From Cytobacillus solani (GTDB taxonomy: Bacteria > Bacillota > Bacilli > Bacillales > Cytobacillaceae): a DNA stretch of 64,000 nucleotides. Within the stretch, counting starts at the first letter, position 1. Each line of letters starts with the position of its first letter. The position numbers and the translations under genes were made by a program. Below the pieces are notes generated by a model. The model was not told the origin of the DNA, did no database searches, and saw nothing but the letters and a program-made list of their open reading frames with translations. Below, piece after piece: positions 53,671 to 63,118 of this stretch. The DNA lies in NCBI RefSeq assembly GCF_001420595.1, contig NZ_LJIX01000006.1:2403058-2467057 (forward strand), in the 5' to 3' direction.

Positions 53671-54324
53671 ATGAATGATTCATTTTTTTTACCAGTACAA
53701 CTCTCATTAAAAATTGCTTTCGTGTCACTTATTATTGTTTTTATACTTGGGATTCTCCTAGCAAAATTTATGGTTAAAAAGAAGTTTAAAGGGAAAGTCA
53801 TCGCTGAAACAATCCTTTTGCTTCCTCTTGTGCTTCCGCCAACCGTTATTGGTTTTCTATTAATTGTATTTTTTGGGAATACAAGTCCTGTGAGTAAATG
53901 GATAGAGTGGATTTTCGACCAGCCAGTGATGTTTACTTGGTGGGCTGGTGTAATTGCGTCAACAGTTGTTGCTTTGCCACTTATGTATCAGTCTGCAAAA
54001 ACAGGATTTTCAACTATTGATCCTGCTGTAGAAGAGGCCGCAAGAGTAGATGGAGCTGGAGAATGGAAAGTATTTCTTCTAGTGACAATGCCTCTTGCTT
54101 ATCACTCTCTAATTTCTGGCGCCATACTTAGCTTTGCAAGAGCTTTAGGTGAATTTGGTGCCACATTAATGTTTGCCGGAAATATTCCTGGGAAGACACA
54201 AACGATGTCTACTGCAATTTATATGTCAATTGAATCAGGAAATATGAAGCTTGCGTGGCTTCTTGTTTTAACCATGATTTTAATTTCGTTTTTTATGTTA
54301 CTTATTGTTACTAGAATTAAATAG
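53671..54324 (+). CDS. modB: Molybdate ABC transporter permease
   Basis: A 217-residue permease with five or six membrane helices and the EAA-type loop EEAARVDGAGEWKVFLLVTMPLA near residue 128, ending GEFGATLMFAGNIPGKTQT, as in ModB. The start is ATG at 53671 or a TTG three codons upstream that overlaps modA. There is no modC ATPase nearby, as in B. subtilis, so an ATPase must come from elsewhere. Confidence 0.9.
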   Translation: MNDSFFLPVQLSLKIAFVSLIIVFILGILLAKFMVKKKFKGKVIAETILLLPLVLPPTVIGFLLIVFFGNTSPVSKWIEWIFDQPVMFTWWAGVIASTVVALPLMYQSAKTGFSTIDPAVEEAARVDGAGEWKVFLLVTMPLAYHSLISGAILSFARALGEFGATLMFAGNIPGKTQTMSTAIYMSIESGNMKLAWLLVLTMILISFFMLLIVTRIK

Positions 54325-54423
54325 TTTGATTAAATCAATGAAAATAATCATAAAGTAGACAAGTTCTCCCCCCCTCCCTGCATATCTATAATAATAGACA
54401 ACCATTTGTAAGGGGGAGAAAAA

Positions 54424-54876
54424 ATGCCATTTTTTGTGTTGAAAAAACGGTCCATTATTGTGTTTCTTATTTTAATTACTGTTGTTGCATCGGCATCTAT
54501 TTGGTTAATTTTGAATACGGGTGCTGAAACAGTTTTTAATCAGGAAACGGAGGATGAAGTTCGTGAGATTCATATGGTTACAGGGGAATTTAATGCTACA
54601 ATGCCCGATGGCAAAGAAATAGAATCATATCGCTGGGACCCTGGGACGATCTTTATGGAAAAAGGAGAAAAAGTGAATTTAATGATCTCTGGTGTAAATG
54701 GTGCAGAGCATCCTTTTTCTATTGAGGGAACAGATATTGAAGGCATAGTGAAAAAAGGCGAGGAAACCATTGTTCCACTTCAATTTAGAAAAGATGGAGT
54801 TTACCGGCTAATTTGTCATACACATCATGATAAATCACAAAACGGACCGATGATTGCATACATTGTAGTTGATTAA
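54424..54876 (+). CDS. Membrane-anchored cupredoxin-domain protein
   Basis: A 150-residue protein with an N-terminal anchor (residues 10-30) and a cupredoxin fold: WDPGTIFMEKGEKVNLMI, GAEHPFSIEG and the copper loop LICHTHHDKSQNGPMIAYI. Ligands expected are the His of EHPF, the Cys and His of CHTHH and the Met of GPM. It may carry electrons or copper outside the membrane. It follows modB with a 99-base gap but is probably separate. AGGGGGA precedes the ATG. Confidence 0.85.
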   Translation: MPFFVLKKRSIIVFLILITVVASASIWLILNTGAETVFNQETEDEVREIHMVTGEFNATMPDGKEIESYRWDPGTIFMEKGEKVNLMISGVNGAEHPFSIEGTDIEGIVKKGEETIVPLQFRKDGVYRLICHTHHDKSQNGPMIAYIVVD

Positions 54877-54879
54877 TAG

Positions 54880-54914
54880 AAAAGGCACCGGAAAAAATCC
54901 GGTGTCTTTTTTAT
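54880..54914. terminator. Bidirectional terminator
   Basis: Stem AAAAGGCACCGG / CCGGTGTCTTTT (one G-U pair) with a 7-base loop, T-rich on both strands, between convergent genes. Confidence 0.85.
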
Positions 54915-54915
54915 A

Positions 54916-55542
54916 TTATCTAAAAATAAACATCTGTGTCCAATAATGACCATAGGAGCCGCCTTTTACATAACCGACGCCGATTTCAGTGAAAGTGCTT
55001 GAAAGAATATTTTTGCGATGCCCTTCGCTGTTCATCCATGCTTGAACGACTTCATATGGAGTAGCCTGTCCAGCTGCAATATTTTCTCCAGCCGAACGGT
55101 ATGATATGCCGAAGCTCTTCATCATTTGGAATGGTGTTCCATAAGTTGGGGAGTTGTGGTCGAAATATTTTCGATCAATCATATCCTGAGATTTGTATCT
55201 TGCAACTCTTGCAAGCTCCCAATTTGATTTTAACGGGTTTAGTCCATACTTAGCTCTTTCCTGATTAACAAGCTGTACAACTTGATCTTCTACACTTGTT
55301 GTAGCTACTGATAAGCTTGGAATATTTACTTTTTGTCCCGGATAAATCATGTTAGGATTAGAAATTTGCGAGTTTGCATTGATAATCTCAGTAACACCTA
55401 CTTGGTATTTAACAGCAATTTTCCACATGGTATCACCGGACTGTACAGTATGTATGGTAGAAGCGCTTGCATGAATAGAAAGTCCAAAGGCTAGAGCGAC
55501 AGACAACAAAATAGTGAGTGAAATCTTTTTAATTGTTTTCAT
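54916..55542 (-). CDS. Secreted LysM plus CAP (SCP/PR1) domain protein, YkwD-like
   Basis: A 208-residue protein with a signal peptide (cleavage near ASA, ~28). A single LysM domain (HTVQSGDTMWKIAVKYQVG, ~30-76) and a CAP domain (~88-207) follow, with VNQERAKYGL, HNSPTYGTPF, ENIAAG and GHRKNIL. It would bind cell-wall peptidoglycan; the CAP role in Bacillus is not known. Confidence 0.88.
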   Translation of the reverse strand: MKTIKKISLTILLSVALAFGLSIHASASTIHTVQSGDTMWKIAVKYQVGVTEIINANSQISNPNMIYPGQKVNIPSLSVATTSVEDQVVQLVNQERAKYGLNPLKSNWELARVARYKSQDMIDRKYFDHNSPTYGTPFQMMKSFGISYRSAGENIAAGQATPYEVVQAWMNSEGHRKNILSSTFTEIGVGYVKGGSYGHYWTQMFIFR

Positions 55543-55769
55543 AATTCTATTAAACCAAACTCACTTACTCTATTAAACCGGTAAATGCTGCCTATTCATT
55601 TCGTCATTTTTCCATATTAGTTGTATTCTTCTTTTGGTAAAAGTTTAATCTTATTAATGATAAGTAGAATTTATATAACAGGGTTACTATTTTTTGTATC
55701 AGTTATAATACAGTCCATCAAGAATAGAAGGAGTAATTTTAACATTAACAAATTTACCTTCATCTAACC

Positions 55770-55783
55770 ATTGATATATCAAT
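55770..55783. promoter_or_regulatory. 14-bp palindrome upstream of pflB
   Basis: ATTGATATATCAAT is a perfect palindrome with TTGAT / ATCAA half sites separated by two bases. It lies about 24 bases upstream of the Fnr-like box, in the 354-base gap 55543-55896. Regulator unknown. Confidence 0.45.
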
Positions 55784-55806
55784 GTTCACAATTCAGTCGA
55801 AAAGTT

Positions 55807-55822
55807 TGTGATTGTCTTCACT
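55807..55822 (+). promoter_or_regulatory. Fnr-type box upstream of pflB
   Basis: TGTGATTGTCTTCACT fits TGTGA-N6-TCACA with one mismatch. A -10-like TATACT lies at 55833-55838, 10 bases downstream, so the box overlaps the -35 position. A TCACA half site at 55786-55790 lies one to two turns upstream. Oxygen control of pfl is therefore likely, but the activating geometry is not the usual -41.5. Confidence 0.7.
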
Positions 55823-55896
55823 AATTATCTGTTATACTCAAATTGTAGATGTTCTTAGCACCTGTATCATACAACATTAACCCGAGGTGATTGACA

Positions 55897-58122
55897 ATGG
55901 AACAATGGAAAGGCTTTAAAACTGGAAATTGGGAAAAAGAAGTAAATGTCCGTGATTTTATAATAAACAATTTCACTCTATACCTTGGAAATGAAAACTT
56001 TCTTGAAGGTCCAACTGATTCAACGACTTCCCTTTGGAATCAAGTGATGGAACTAACTAAGCAGGAACGAGAAAGTGGCGGTGTCCTTGATATGGATACT
56101 GAAATCGTTTCAACAATCACTTCACATGGACCAGGTTATTTAAATAAAGATAAAGAAAAAATTGTCGGCTTCCAGACAGAAATGCCTTTTAAACGCTCCC
56201 TTCAGCCCTATGGTGGTGTACGGATGGCAATTTCCGCCTGCGAATCCTATGGCTATGAAGCTAATAAAGAAATGGAAAAGATTTTTACTGAATATAGGAA
56301 GACACATAATCAAGGTGTATTTGATGCTTATACAGATGAAATGAAGCTTGCTCGTAAAGCCGGAATTATTACAGGTTTACCAGATGCTTATGGACGCGGA
56401 AGAATTATTGGAGATTACCGCAGAGTAGCGCTCTATGGTGTTGATGCACTAATTAAGGAAAAGAAAACAGATTTAAAAGCAACGAGCCGTGTAATGGCAG
56501 AAACGAATATTAGGCTTCGTGAAGAGATATCAGAACAAATTCGTTCATTGAAAGAATTGAAGCAGCTCGCATTGATTTATGGCTTTGATATTTCAGATCC
56601 TGCCAGCAATGCAGCAGAAGCATTTCAGTGGCTATATTTTGCCTACCTTGCGGCAATAAAGGAACAAAATGGTGCAGCGATGAGTCTTGGCCGTGTATCG
56701 ACATTCCTTGATATTTATTTAGAAAGAGATCTTCAAAACGGTGTGTTGACTGAACAAGAAGCGCAAGAACTTGTCGATCATTTTGTTATGAAGCTTCGTC
56801 TTGTTAAATTTGCAAGAACACCAGATTACAATGAATTGTTTAGTGGGGATCCAACATGGGTAACGGAATCAATTGGCGGGATGGCATTGGACGGACGCCC
56901 TTTAGTAACGAAGAATTCTTTCCGGTTCCTTCATACTTTAAATAACCTGGGTCCAGCACCAGAACCAAATTTAACTGTTCTTTGGTCTGCGAAACTGCCT
57001 GAAAACTTTAAGGAATATTGTGCAAAAATGTCCATTGAGACAAGCTCTATTCAATATGAAAATGACGACATTATGCTTCCCGAATTCGGAGATGATTACG
57101 GAATTGCCTGCTGTGTTTCAGCGATGAAAATTGGTAAACAAATGCAATTCTTCGGTGCACGTGCCAATTTAGCGAAAGCCCTTCTCTATGCGATTAATGG
57201 AGGGAAAGATGAAAAGCTACATGCTCAAGTCGGACCTGAATATGCACCGATAACAGGAGAACTGCTTAACTACGAAGAAGTGATGAATAAATTTGATCAT
57301 ATGATGGAATGGCTGGCGGATTTATATATTAATACGTTAAATATTATCCATTTCATGCATGATAAATACAGCTATGAAAGAATTGAAATGGCGCTTCATG
57401 ATTCTGATGTTATTCGTACAATGGCAACGGGTATCGCGGGGCTAAGTGTTGTTGCTGATTCATTAAGCGCAATCAAATATGGACAGGTAAAAATCGTTCG
57501 TGATGACAATGGTTTAGCAGTTGATTTCATTACTGAAGGTGATTATCCCAAATACGGGAATAATGATGATCGTGTAGACAGCATTGCGGTTGATATTCTT
57601 AAACGCTTTATGAAAAAACTGAAAAAGCATCAAACCTATCGTGATTCTGTTCATACATTGTCTATTTTAACAATTACGTCAAATGTTGTGTATGGAAAGA
57701 AAACGGGAAATACACCTGATGGACGACGTGCGGGTGAACCGTTTGCACCAGGAGCTAACCCAATGCATGGCCGTGATACGAAAGGTACACTCGCTTCCCT
57801 TTCTTCAGTAGCGAAGCTCCCCTATCAATATGCATTGGACGGTGTTTCAAATACTTTTTCGATTGTGCCTAATGCGTTAGGTAAAGATAATGAAAGCCGT
57901 GTTCGTAATCTCGTGTCTATACTTGATGGCTACACAATTAAATCTGGGCATCATTTAAATGTGAACGTCTTTAATCGGGAAACATTGGTAGATGCAATGG
58001 AGCAACCAGAATTATACCCGCAATTAACAATCAGGGTATCAGGTTACGCGGTAAACTTTATTAAGCTGACGAAAGAACAGCAGCTGGACGTTATAAATCG
58101 TACGTTTCACGAGACTATGTAA
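55897..58122 (+). CDS. pflB: Formate acetyltransferase (pyruvate formate-lyase)
   Basis: A 741-residue glycyl-radical enzyme that splits pyruvate and CoA to acetyl-CoA and formate without oxygen. The active cysteines are in IACCVSAM near residue 407, and the radical glycine lies in VSGYAVNF near the C-terminus. The start is ATG at 55897 with GAGGTG upstream; TTG at 55891 is possible. It is followed by its activase gene. Fnr-type control fits the anaerobic role. Confidence 0.95.
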   Translation: MEQWKGFKTGNWEKEVNVRDFIINNFTLYLGNENFLEGPTDSTTSLWNQVMELTKQERESGGVLDMDTEIVSTITSHGPGYLNKDKEKIVGFQTEMPFKRSLQPYGGVRMAISACESYGYEANKEMEKIFTEYRKTHNQGVFDAYTDEMKLARKAGIITGLPDAYGRGRIIGDYRRVALYGVDALIKEKKTDLKATSRVMAETNIRLREEISEQIRSLKELKQLALIYGFDISDPASNAAEAFQWLYFAYLAAIKEQNGAAMSLGRVSTFLDIYLERDLQNGVLTEQEAQELVDHFVMKLRLVKFARTPDYNELFSGDPTWVTESIGGMALDGRPLVTKNSFRFLHTLNNLGPAPEPNLTVLWSAKLPENFKEYCAKMSIETSSIQYENDDIMLPEFGDDYGIACCVSAMKIGKQMQFFGARANLAKALLYAINGGKDEKLHAQVGPEYAPITGELLNYEEVMNKFDHMMEWLADLYINTLNIIHFMHDKYSYERIEMALHDSDVIRTMATGIAGLSVVADSLSAIKYGQVKIVRDDNGLAVDFITEGDYPKYGNNDDRVDSIAVDILKRFMKKLKKHQTYRDSVHTLSILTITSNVVYGKKTGNTPDGRRAGEPFAPGANPMHGRDTKGTLASLSSVAKLPYQYALDGVSNTFSIVPNALGKDNESRVRNLVSILDGYTIKSGHHLNVNVFNRETLVDAMEQPELYPQLTIRVSGYAVNFIKLTKEQQLDVINRTFHETM

Positions 58123-58205
58123 TAAAAAAACGGAAGTAAAAATGTAATCGGTATCCTTGTCAAACTCTCATACTCACTTACCGTTCAAATGAAAGGAAGA
58201 TTATC

Positions 58206-58934
58206 ATGATCGGAAACATACATTCAATTGAAACATTTGGAACCGTTGATGGACCAGGCATTCGATATGTGGTATTTACACAGGGCTGTCTGCTCCGCTG
58301 CCAATTTTGCCATAATGCCGATACGTGGGAGATAGGCACAGGCAAGCAAATGTCTGTTTCTGAAATCATGTCTGATATAAAATCCTATCTTCCTTTCATT
58401 GAAGCATCTGGGGGTGGCATTACTGTTAGCGGAGGTGAACCACTACTACAAATCCCCTTCCTTATTGAACTCTTTAAGGAATGCAAGAATGCTGGGATTC
58501 ATACCGCAATTGATTCATCAGGTGGCTGTTATTCCAAGGCACCGTTATTTCAAAAACAATTAAAAGAGTTAATGCAATATACTGATCTCGTTCTACTCGA
58601 CTTAAAACAGATTGATAAAGAGAAACACAAAAGGCTGACTGGTTTAACCAATGAACATATCTTATCATTTGCTTGGTACTTATCTGACCATGAGGTACCG
58701 GTTTGGATTCGCCATGTACTTGTTCCAACCATTTCAGATGATGAACAGGACTTAAAAAAACTAGGTGAGTTCATCCGTTCATTAAAAAATGTGCAGAAGG
58801 TTGAAGTCCTCCCCTACCATAAGCTTGGTGTATACAAATGGGAAGCGCTCGGTCTAGACTATCCTTTAAAAGAGATCGAGCCGCCAAACAAAGAAAAAAC
58901 TGCAAGGGCTCTCCGAATCCTTACAAAAAGCTAA
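58206..58934 (+). CDS. pflA: Pyruvate formate-lyase activating enzyme (radical SAM)
   Basis: A 242-residue radical SAM enzyme that forms the glycyl radical on PflB. The cluster motif CLLRCQFCHN (CxxxCxxC) lies near residue 28, followed by GGGITVSGGEPLLQ. AAAGGAAG precedes the ATG. It starts 83 bases after pflB, forming a pflBA operon. Confidence 0.95.
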   Translation: MIGNIHSIETFGTVDGPGIRYVVFTQGCLLRCQFCHNADTWEIGTGKQMSVSEIMSDIKSYLPFIEASGGGITVSGGEPLLQIPFLIELFKECKNAGIHTAIDSSGGCYSKAPLFQKQLKELMQYTDLVLLDLKQIDKEKHKRLTGLTNEHILSFAWYLSDHEVPVWIRHVLVPTISDDEQDLKKLGEFIRSLKNVQKVEVLPYHKLGVYKWEALGLDYPLKEIEPPNKEKTARALRILTKS

Positions 58935-58946
58935 CACACTTTTCTA

Positions 58947-58982
58947 AAATGCAGCATTTGGCCATTGCTGCATTTTTGTTTT
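58947..58982 (+). terminator. Terminator of pflBA
   Basis: Stem AAAATGCAGCA / TGCTGCATTTT with a 9-base loop, followed by TGTTTTTCTT. Confidence 0.85.
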
Positions 58983-59030
58983 TCTTCTTCTTCAAATACA
59001 GTATAATTAAATGGAAGGAGTGGTTATATT

Positions 59031-60108
59031 TGACAAATGAAAACACAAAAAAACTAAAATTCTTCTATTTTTCATTTTTATTAGTTTCATACTCGCTGCT
59101 AATTATATTTTATTTAGAATACCAGTATTAGGTCCAGTTCCCAGTGGTGCGGTTATTGGATCTATACTCGATTTCATGATTGTGATTCCTTTGCTTGCAT
59201 ACTTTTTTATCATCCGGAAGAGATATTCACTTAAGTACTTGGGATTCGTAATTGCTGCCTCTTATGGGGCTGCTTACTTTATTATTCCGAATGAGCATTT
59301 TTCTCAATATTCCTTTTTGCCATATATTGTTTTCCTTTCGGAAGGACTGCTCATTCTAGTTGAACTCTTCATTCTTTACAAGGTTATATCCAAGTTACCT
59401 AGACTTATTAGAAATTATCGGTCCATTTCAAATCAAGATTCACTTTTTCAATTAAATGTTAAGAGAACTGTTAAAAATCATTTGCCGAATAATCGTCTAA
59501 TCGCTGTGTTCTTGTCGGAGTTATCCATATTCTATTATTCCCTCTTTGCTTGGCGAAAAAAGGTAAATATTCAAAATGGTCATTCCTATACTTATCATAA
59601 AAAGACGAGTGTTAATGCCGTTTATATTATGCTCATTCATGCGACAGTCATTGAATCGATTGGCTTCCATTATTTTCTTCATCAATGGAATGAAATGGCT
59701 TCTTACATTCTTCTATTTCTTAATTTATATGCCATTCTATATTTTCTGGCTGAAATTCATGCGATTCGTCTTACCCCTTTTGTTCTCTCAAAAGATTGTC
59801 TTCTCCTTCAACCGGGCTTTTCCAAAAGCATGGAGCTTCCTTTAGAAATAATAAAAGAAATTAAATATTACGATGGACCGGAAAAGTTGAATAAAAAAGA
59901 GCTGAATGAGCTATTTGATGCAAGGGTAATCGATTTTTTTCAAGAAAAGCCACAATTTGAAATAAATCTAAAGGAGCCTCAAGTGGTGAACTTCGCTTAC
60001 GGGATAAAAAAGGAAGTTAAATGTATCATTTTAAATGTTGATGATCCAGATGGTTTTTATCAAGCTATTCAAAAAAGAATCGTGATGGTTGAAACTGTTT
60101 CTGAGTAA
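59031..60108 (+). pseudogene. Frameshifted multi-pass membrane protein
   Basis: TTG at 59031 with GGAAGGAG starts TNENTKKLKFFYFSFLLVSYSLLIIFYL, then the frame stops at 59131. From about 59103 the next frame continues without a gap as FRIPVLGPVPSGAVIGSILDF, and runs to 60108 with four to six further membrane segments and a soluble C-terminal part (MELPLEIIKEIKYYDG). Loss of one base near TATTTTATTTAGA restores one 350-residue frame. Similar proteins in Bacillus are often mislabelled carotene monooxygenases. Function unknown. It may be a sequencing error or real frameshift. Confidence 0.7.
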
Positions 60109-60415
60109 ACGGAAAACGGGATCATTTTTAATGGGGGCAACCTTCTCTATTTCGTTTTGTCCGACGATGTTCTCACTATTCTTTTTTGGGCTTATGCCTT
60201 TAGTTTTGAATTCATCTTATGGAGCCTTTCTTCCTCCAATTTTTGCGATTGGCACCTCTGTCCCACTTATCGTTTTTTTAATGATCATTTATGTATTGGG
60301 CATTGACGGAGGCTTAATGAGGAAAAATAAGAAAATTGATCAATTTATTTAAAGGATGACGGGTTTGATTCTATTGTTGATTGGCATCATGGATTCAATT
60401 ACATATTGGGTATGA
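60100..60415 (+). pseudogene. Truncated CcdA/DsbD-like cytochrome c biogenesis membrane protein, with in-frame stop
   Basis: The frame KRKTGSFLMGATFSISFCPTMF, then LMPLVLNSSYGAFLPPIFAIG and LIVFLMIIYVLG, is the C-terminal half of a CcdA-type transmembrane protein. It stops at TAA (60350-60352). The same frame continues at once as RMTGLILLLIGIMDSITYW and stops at 60415. So the gene has lost its N-terminal half and carries an in-frame nonsense codon. A short repeat element begins 5 bases after its end. Confidence 0.75.
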
Positions 60416-60420
60416 GAAAT

Positions 60421-60560
60421 GCGCAAGCACCTTGGTCATCGCTGTACGAACTGGAAGGACCGGTTTTTTCGATATAGGAGACACAATGAGTGAAGCGAAT
60501 TGATGTCGACTTATCGTAGGGAGAGGACCTGAAGTTTGATAGGCGATAGGACGCTTGTGC
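60421..60560. repeat. 140-bp intergenic repeat element with imperfect terminal inverted repeats (MITE-like)
   Basis: Terminal sequences GCGCAAGCACCTTGG and, reverse-complemented, GCACAAGCGTCCTAT pair imperfectly. The inside is notably richer in GC than its surroundings and has no open frame (...GTACGAACTGGAAGGACC..., ...GGGAGAGGACCTGAAG...). This look recalls the dispersed non-coding repeats found in many Bacillus genomes. It sits directly after a decayed gene. Confidence 0.6.
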
Positions 60561-60601
60561 TAGACATTTCTCTAACTTCAAGTTTATACTTTCTTATCTT
60601 T

Positions 60602-60630
60602 TTAAAAAAACGCTTGGATCCCCAAGCGTT
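60602..60630 (-). terminator. Terminator of pncB-nadE
   Basis: Minus-strand stem AACGCTTGG / CCAAGCGTT with a 4-base loop, followed by TTTTTAAAA. Confidence 0.87.
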
Positions 60631-60634
60631 TGCT

Positions 60635-61459
60635 TTATTTCCACCACCCATCAAACATCGATGCTGGAATTTGCCTTTTATGTTCGGTAATTAAATAGCG
60701 TTTTTCAATTTTTTCAGCGACAACTGCAGATACTTGCTTCCCTTCAAGGTAATCATCTAATTCTTCATATGTAATTCCTAGCTCAGTTTCATCTGCTTGT
60801 CCTGGTTTTTCATCAAGAAGGTCGGCAGTTGGTACTTTTAAATACAATCTTTCATCCGCATTTAATTCTTTCAGCAGTGCTTTCCCCTGTCTTTTTGTTA
60901 ATCCTGTTAATGGGGTGACATCCGCCCCTCCATCCCCATATTTTGTAAAAAATCCTGTGATCGCTTCTGCAGCATGATCTGTTCCAATAACTAGCAGTCC
61001 TTTTTCTCCGCCAAAAGCGTATTGGGCAATCATTCTCATTCTTGCCTTTACATTCCCCTTCTGATAATCACTTAACGGCTGGCTTTGGATACTAGAGTTA
61101 AATTCTTTTTGGACCTCATCGACCGCTGCTTTAATATTAAATATATATTCGTAATCAGCTTTAATAAAGGATAAAGCTAACTTAGCATCGGTTTCATCTG
61201 CTTGTACACCATAAGGAAGACGGACTGCAATAAATAAAACGTCACTATGCCCCTCATTACGGAGTTCCTCAACCGCCAGCTGTGCTAATCTTCCGGCTAG
61301 TGTGGAATCCTGCCCACCGCTTATTCCAAGGACATACCCTTTCGCTTTTGTACGAATGAGATACTCTTTTAAGAAGTCAATTCGTCTTCTAACTTCGTTT
61401 TTTGGATCAATAGCTGGATTTACATGCAGGCTTTGCATGATTTCTTTTTGTAAAGTCAT
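60635..61459 (-). CDS. nadE: NH3-dependent NAD+ synthetase
   Basis: A 274-residue enzyme that amidates nicotinic acid adenine dinucleotide to NAD+. The ATP-pyrophosphatase motif is [17 protein letters not shown] near residue 43. Other matches are [23 protein letters not shown] and the C-terminal ending [15 protein letters not shown]. It has no glutaminase domain, so ammonia is the donor. It lies 11 bases after pncB, forming an operon that converts nicotinate toward NAD. Confidence 0.95.
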   Translation of the reverse strand: MTLQKEIMQSLHVNPAIDPKNEVRRRIDFLKEYLIRTKAKGYVLGISGGQDSTLAGRLAQLAVEELRNEGHSDVLFIAVRLPYGVQADETDAKLALSFIKADYEYIFNIKAAVDEVQKEFNSSIQSQPLSDYQKGNVKARMRMIAQYAFGGEKGLLVIGTDHAAEAITGFFTKYGDGGADVTPLTGLTKRQGKALLKELNADERLYLKVPTADLLDEKPGQADETELGITYEELDDYLEGKQVSAVVAEKIEKRYLITEHKRQIPASMFDGWWK

Positions 61460-61470
61460 TTCTCTTCCCC

Positions 61471-62946
61471 CTATTTTTTCTTTTCTAAATACTCTTTTAC
61501 CTTTTGTTTAACCATATCAATATGCTTCATTTTATTGTCCCAACATTTTTGACTTAAGTCGACTGGATACTCTTCTGGATTTAATGATCTTCGATACTCT
61601 TCCCATAAGAGATTTAAATTTCCCCTCGCATATTGCTGAATGGATGAAAGTGCTGGCAATGAATATACACGTTTTCCATTAAAAAAGATATCTTTATGGA
61701 GCTCTTTTGCTTCAAAATCTGTAACGAATTTCTTGATATATGTATGAACAGGATGGAACATTTTCAGACGTTTTTCTTCTTGTGGATTCTCAAAATCTAA
61801 AGCAATGTAATCCCCTTCAGATTTTTTGAATTTTTTATTTATGATTCGATACACTCTTTTTAGTCCGGGTGTTGTAACTTTTTCAGGATTGCCGCTGATT
61901 TTAATTGTGTCTACCATTTCTCCTGCTTCATTTTCTATTGAAACAAGCTTGTAAACCGCTCCAAGTGCAGCCTGATCATACGCAGTAATCAATTTTGTTC
62001 CAATTCCCCATACATCAATTTTCGCACCTTGCCCCTTTAAATTCAAGATTGTATATTCATCTAGATCATTAGAGGCGATAATTTTCGTTTGATAGAAACC
62101 TGCAGCATCAAGCATTTTCCTGGCTTCCTTTGATAGATAAGCAAGGTCACCGCTATCTAGCCGAATACCGACAAAGTTAATCTTATCCCCCAGCTCTTGA
62201 GCTACTTTTATGGCATTTGGTATTCCGGATTTCAATGTATCATATGTATCTACAAGAAATACACAATTTTTGTGTCTTTCAGCATACTTATGAAAAGCTG
62301 TATATTCATCACGGTATGCTTGTACGAGTGCATGTGCATGTGTACCAGAAACAGGCATGCCAAATTTCTTCCCAGCTCTTGCATTTGATGTGGATTGAAA
62401 GCCGCCAATATAAGCAGCCCTTGCTCCCCAAATGGCAGCATCCATTTCATGTGCCCGTCTTGTTCCAAACTCCATCGCTATTTCCTCACCAACGACTTCT
62501 TTAATTCGCGCGGCCTTCGTTGCAATTAATGTTTGATAATTAATAATGTTCAACAAGGCTGTTTCAATTAATTGTGCCTGCGCAAGCGGTGCCTCTACTC
62601 GCATAATTGGTTCATTCCCGAATACTAGCTCCCCTTCTTCTAAAGAACGAATGGAACCTGTAAATGTAAGGGAGCGTAAATATTCAAGAAAATCTTCTTT
62701 ATAATGCAATTCATCACGTAAATAGGCGATATCACTGTCTGAAAAACGGAATTGCTCAATAAATTCAATGACTCTTTCTAAGCCAGCAAATATGCTATAT
62801 CCATTCCCAAAGGGAATTTTACGAAAATAAACTTCAAAGACTGCTTTTTTATTATGAATATGGTCATTCCAATACGTTTCTGCCATATTAATTTGGTATA
62901 AATCTGTATGTAAAGAAAGACTGTCATCATTATATGATGTGCTCAT
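61471..62946 (-). CDS. pncB: Nicotinate phosphoribosyltransferase
   Basis: A 491-residue enzyme that makes nicotinate mononucleotide from nicotinate, PRPP and ATP. Recognised motifs are [15 protein letters not shown] at the N-terminus, [30 protein letters not shown] near residue 155, and [11 protein letters not shown] near 268. GGGGAGG precedes the ATG. It is the first gene of the pncB-nadE salvage operon. Confidence 0.95.
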   Translation of the reverse strand: MSTSYNDDSLSLHTDLYQINMAETYWNDHIHNKKAVFEVYFRKIPFGNGYSIFAGLERVIEFIEQFRFSDSDIAYLRDELHYKEDFLEYLRSLTFTGSIRSLEEGELVFGNEPIMRVEAPLAQAQLIETALLNIINYQTLIATKAARIKEVVGEEIAMEFGTRRAHEMDAAIWGARAAYIGGFQSTSNARAGKKFGMPVSGTHAHALVQAYRDEYTAFHKYAERHKNCVFLVDTYDTLKSGIPNAIKVAQELGDKINFVGIRLDSGDLAYLSKEARKMLDAAGFYQTKIIASNDLDEYTILNLKGQGAKIDVWGIGTKLITAYDQAALGAVYKLVSIENEAGEMVDTIKISGNPEKVTTPGLKRVYRIINKKFKKSEGDYIALDFENPQEEKRLKMFHPVHTYIKKFVTDFEAKELHKDIFFNGKRVYSLPALSSIQQYARGNLNLLWEEYRRSLNPEEYPVDLSQKCWDNKMKHIDMVKQKVKEYLEKKK

Positions 62947-63038
62947 AAATTTACCTCCCCTTGTAAGCGATTAGTATTGTTATATTACCCTGAAATAAGT
63001 ATGATTACACAAGCCATGTTACATCAAGGAAAAAGAGC

Positions 63039-63067
63039 TTGACAAAAGATTAAGAAAATATTATTTT
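63039..63067 (+). promoter_or_regulatory. Sigma-A promoter of bioY
   Basis: TTGACA (63039-63044), a 17-base spacer and TATTTT (63062-63067), a strong -35 with a moderate -10, directly upstream of the BirA box. Confidence 0.7.
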
Positions 63068-63071
63068 AATA

Positions 63072-63102
63072 TTGTTAACTCTATTGTATTTATAGTTAAC
63101 AT
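63072..63102 (+). promoter_or_regulatory. BirA operator (biotin box) upstream of bioY
   Basis: TTGTTAAC, 15 bases, GTTAACAT: two GTTAAC half sites (63074-63079 and 63095-63100), the layout of the Bacillus BirA box. It covers the expected transcription start, so biotin-bound BirA should repress bioY. Confidence 0.85.
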
Positions 63103-63118
63103 AGAGAGGAGTACGGAG

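Noticed and set aside
58838-59131. A separate 97-residue gene overlapping the end of pflA
   Set aside because: Its first part is pflA read in another frame and the terminator; only the portion from TTG at 59031 is coding, as the N-terminus of the frameshifted membrane gene.
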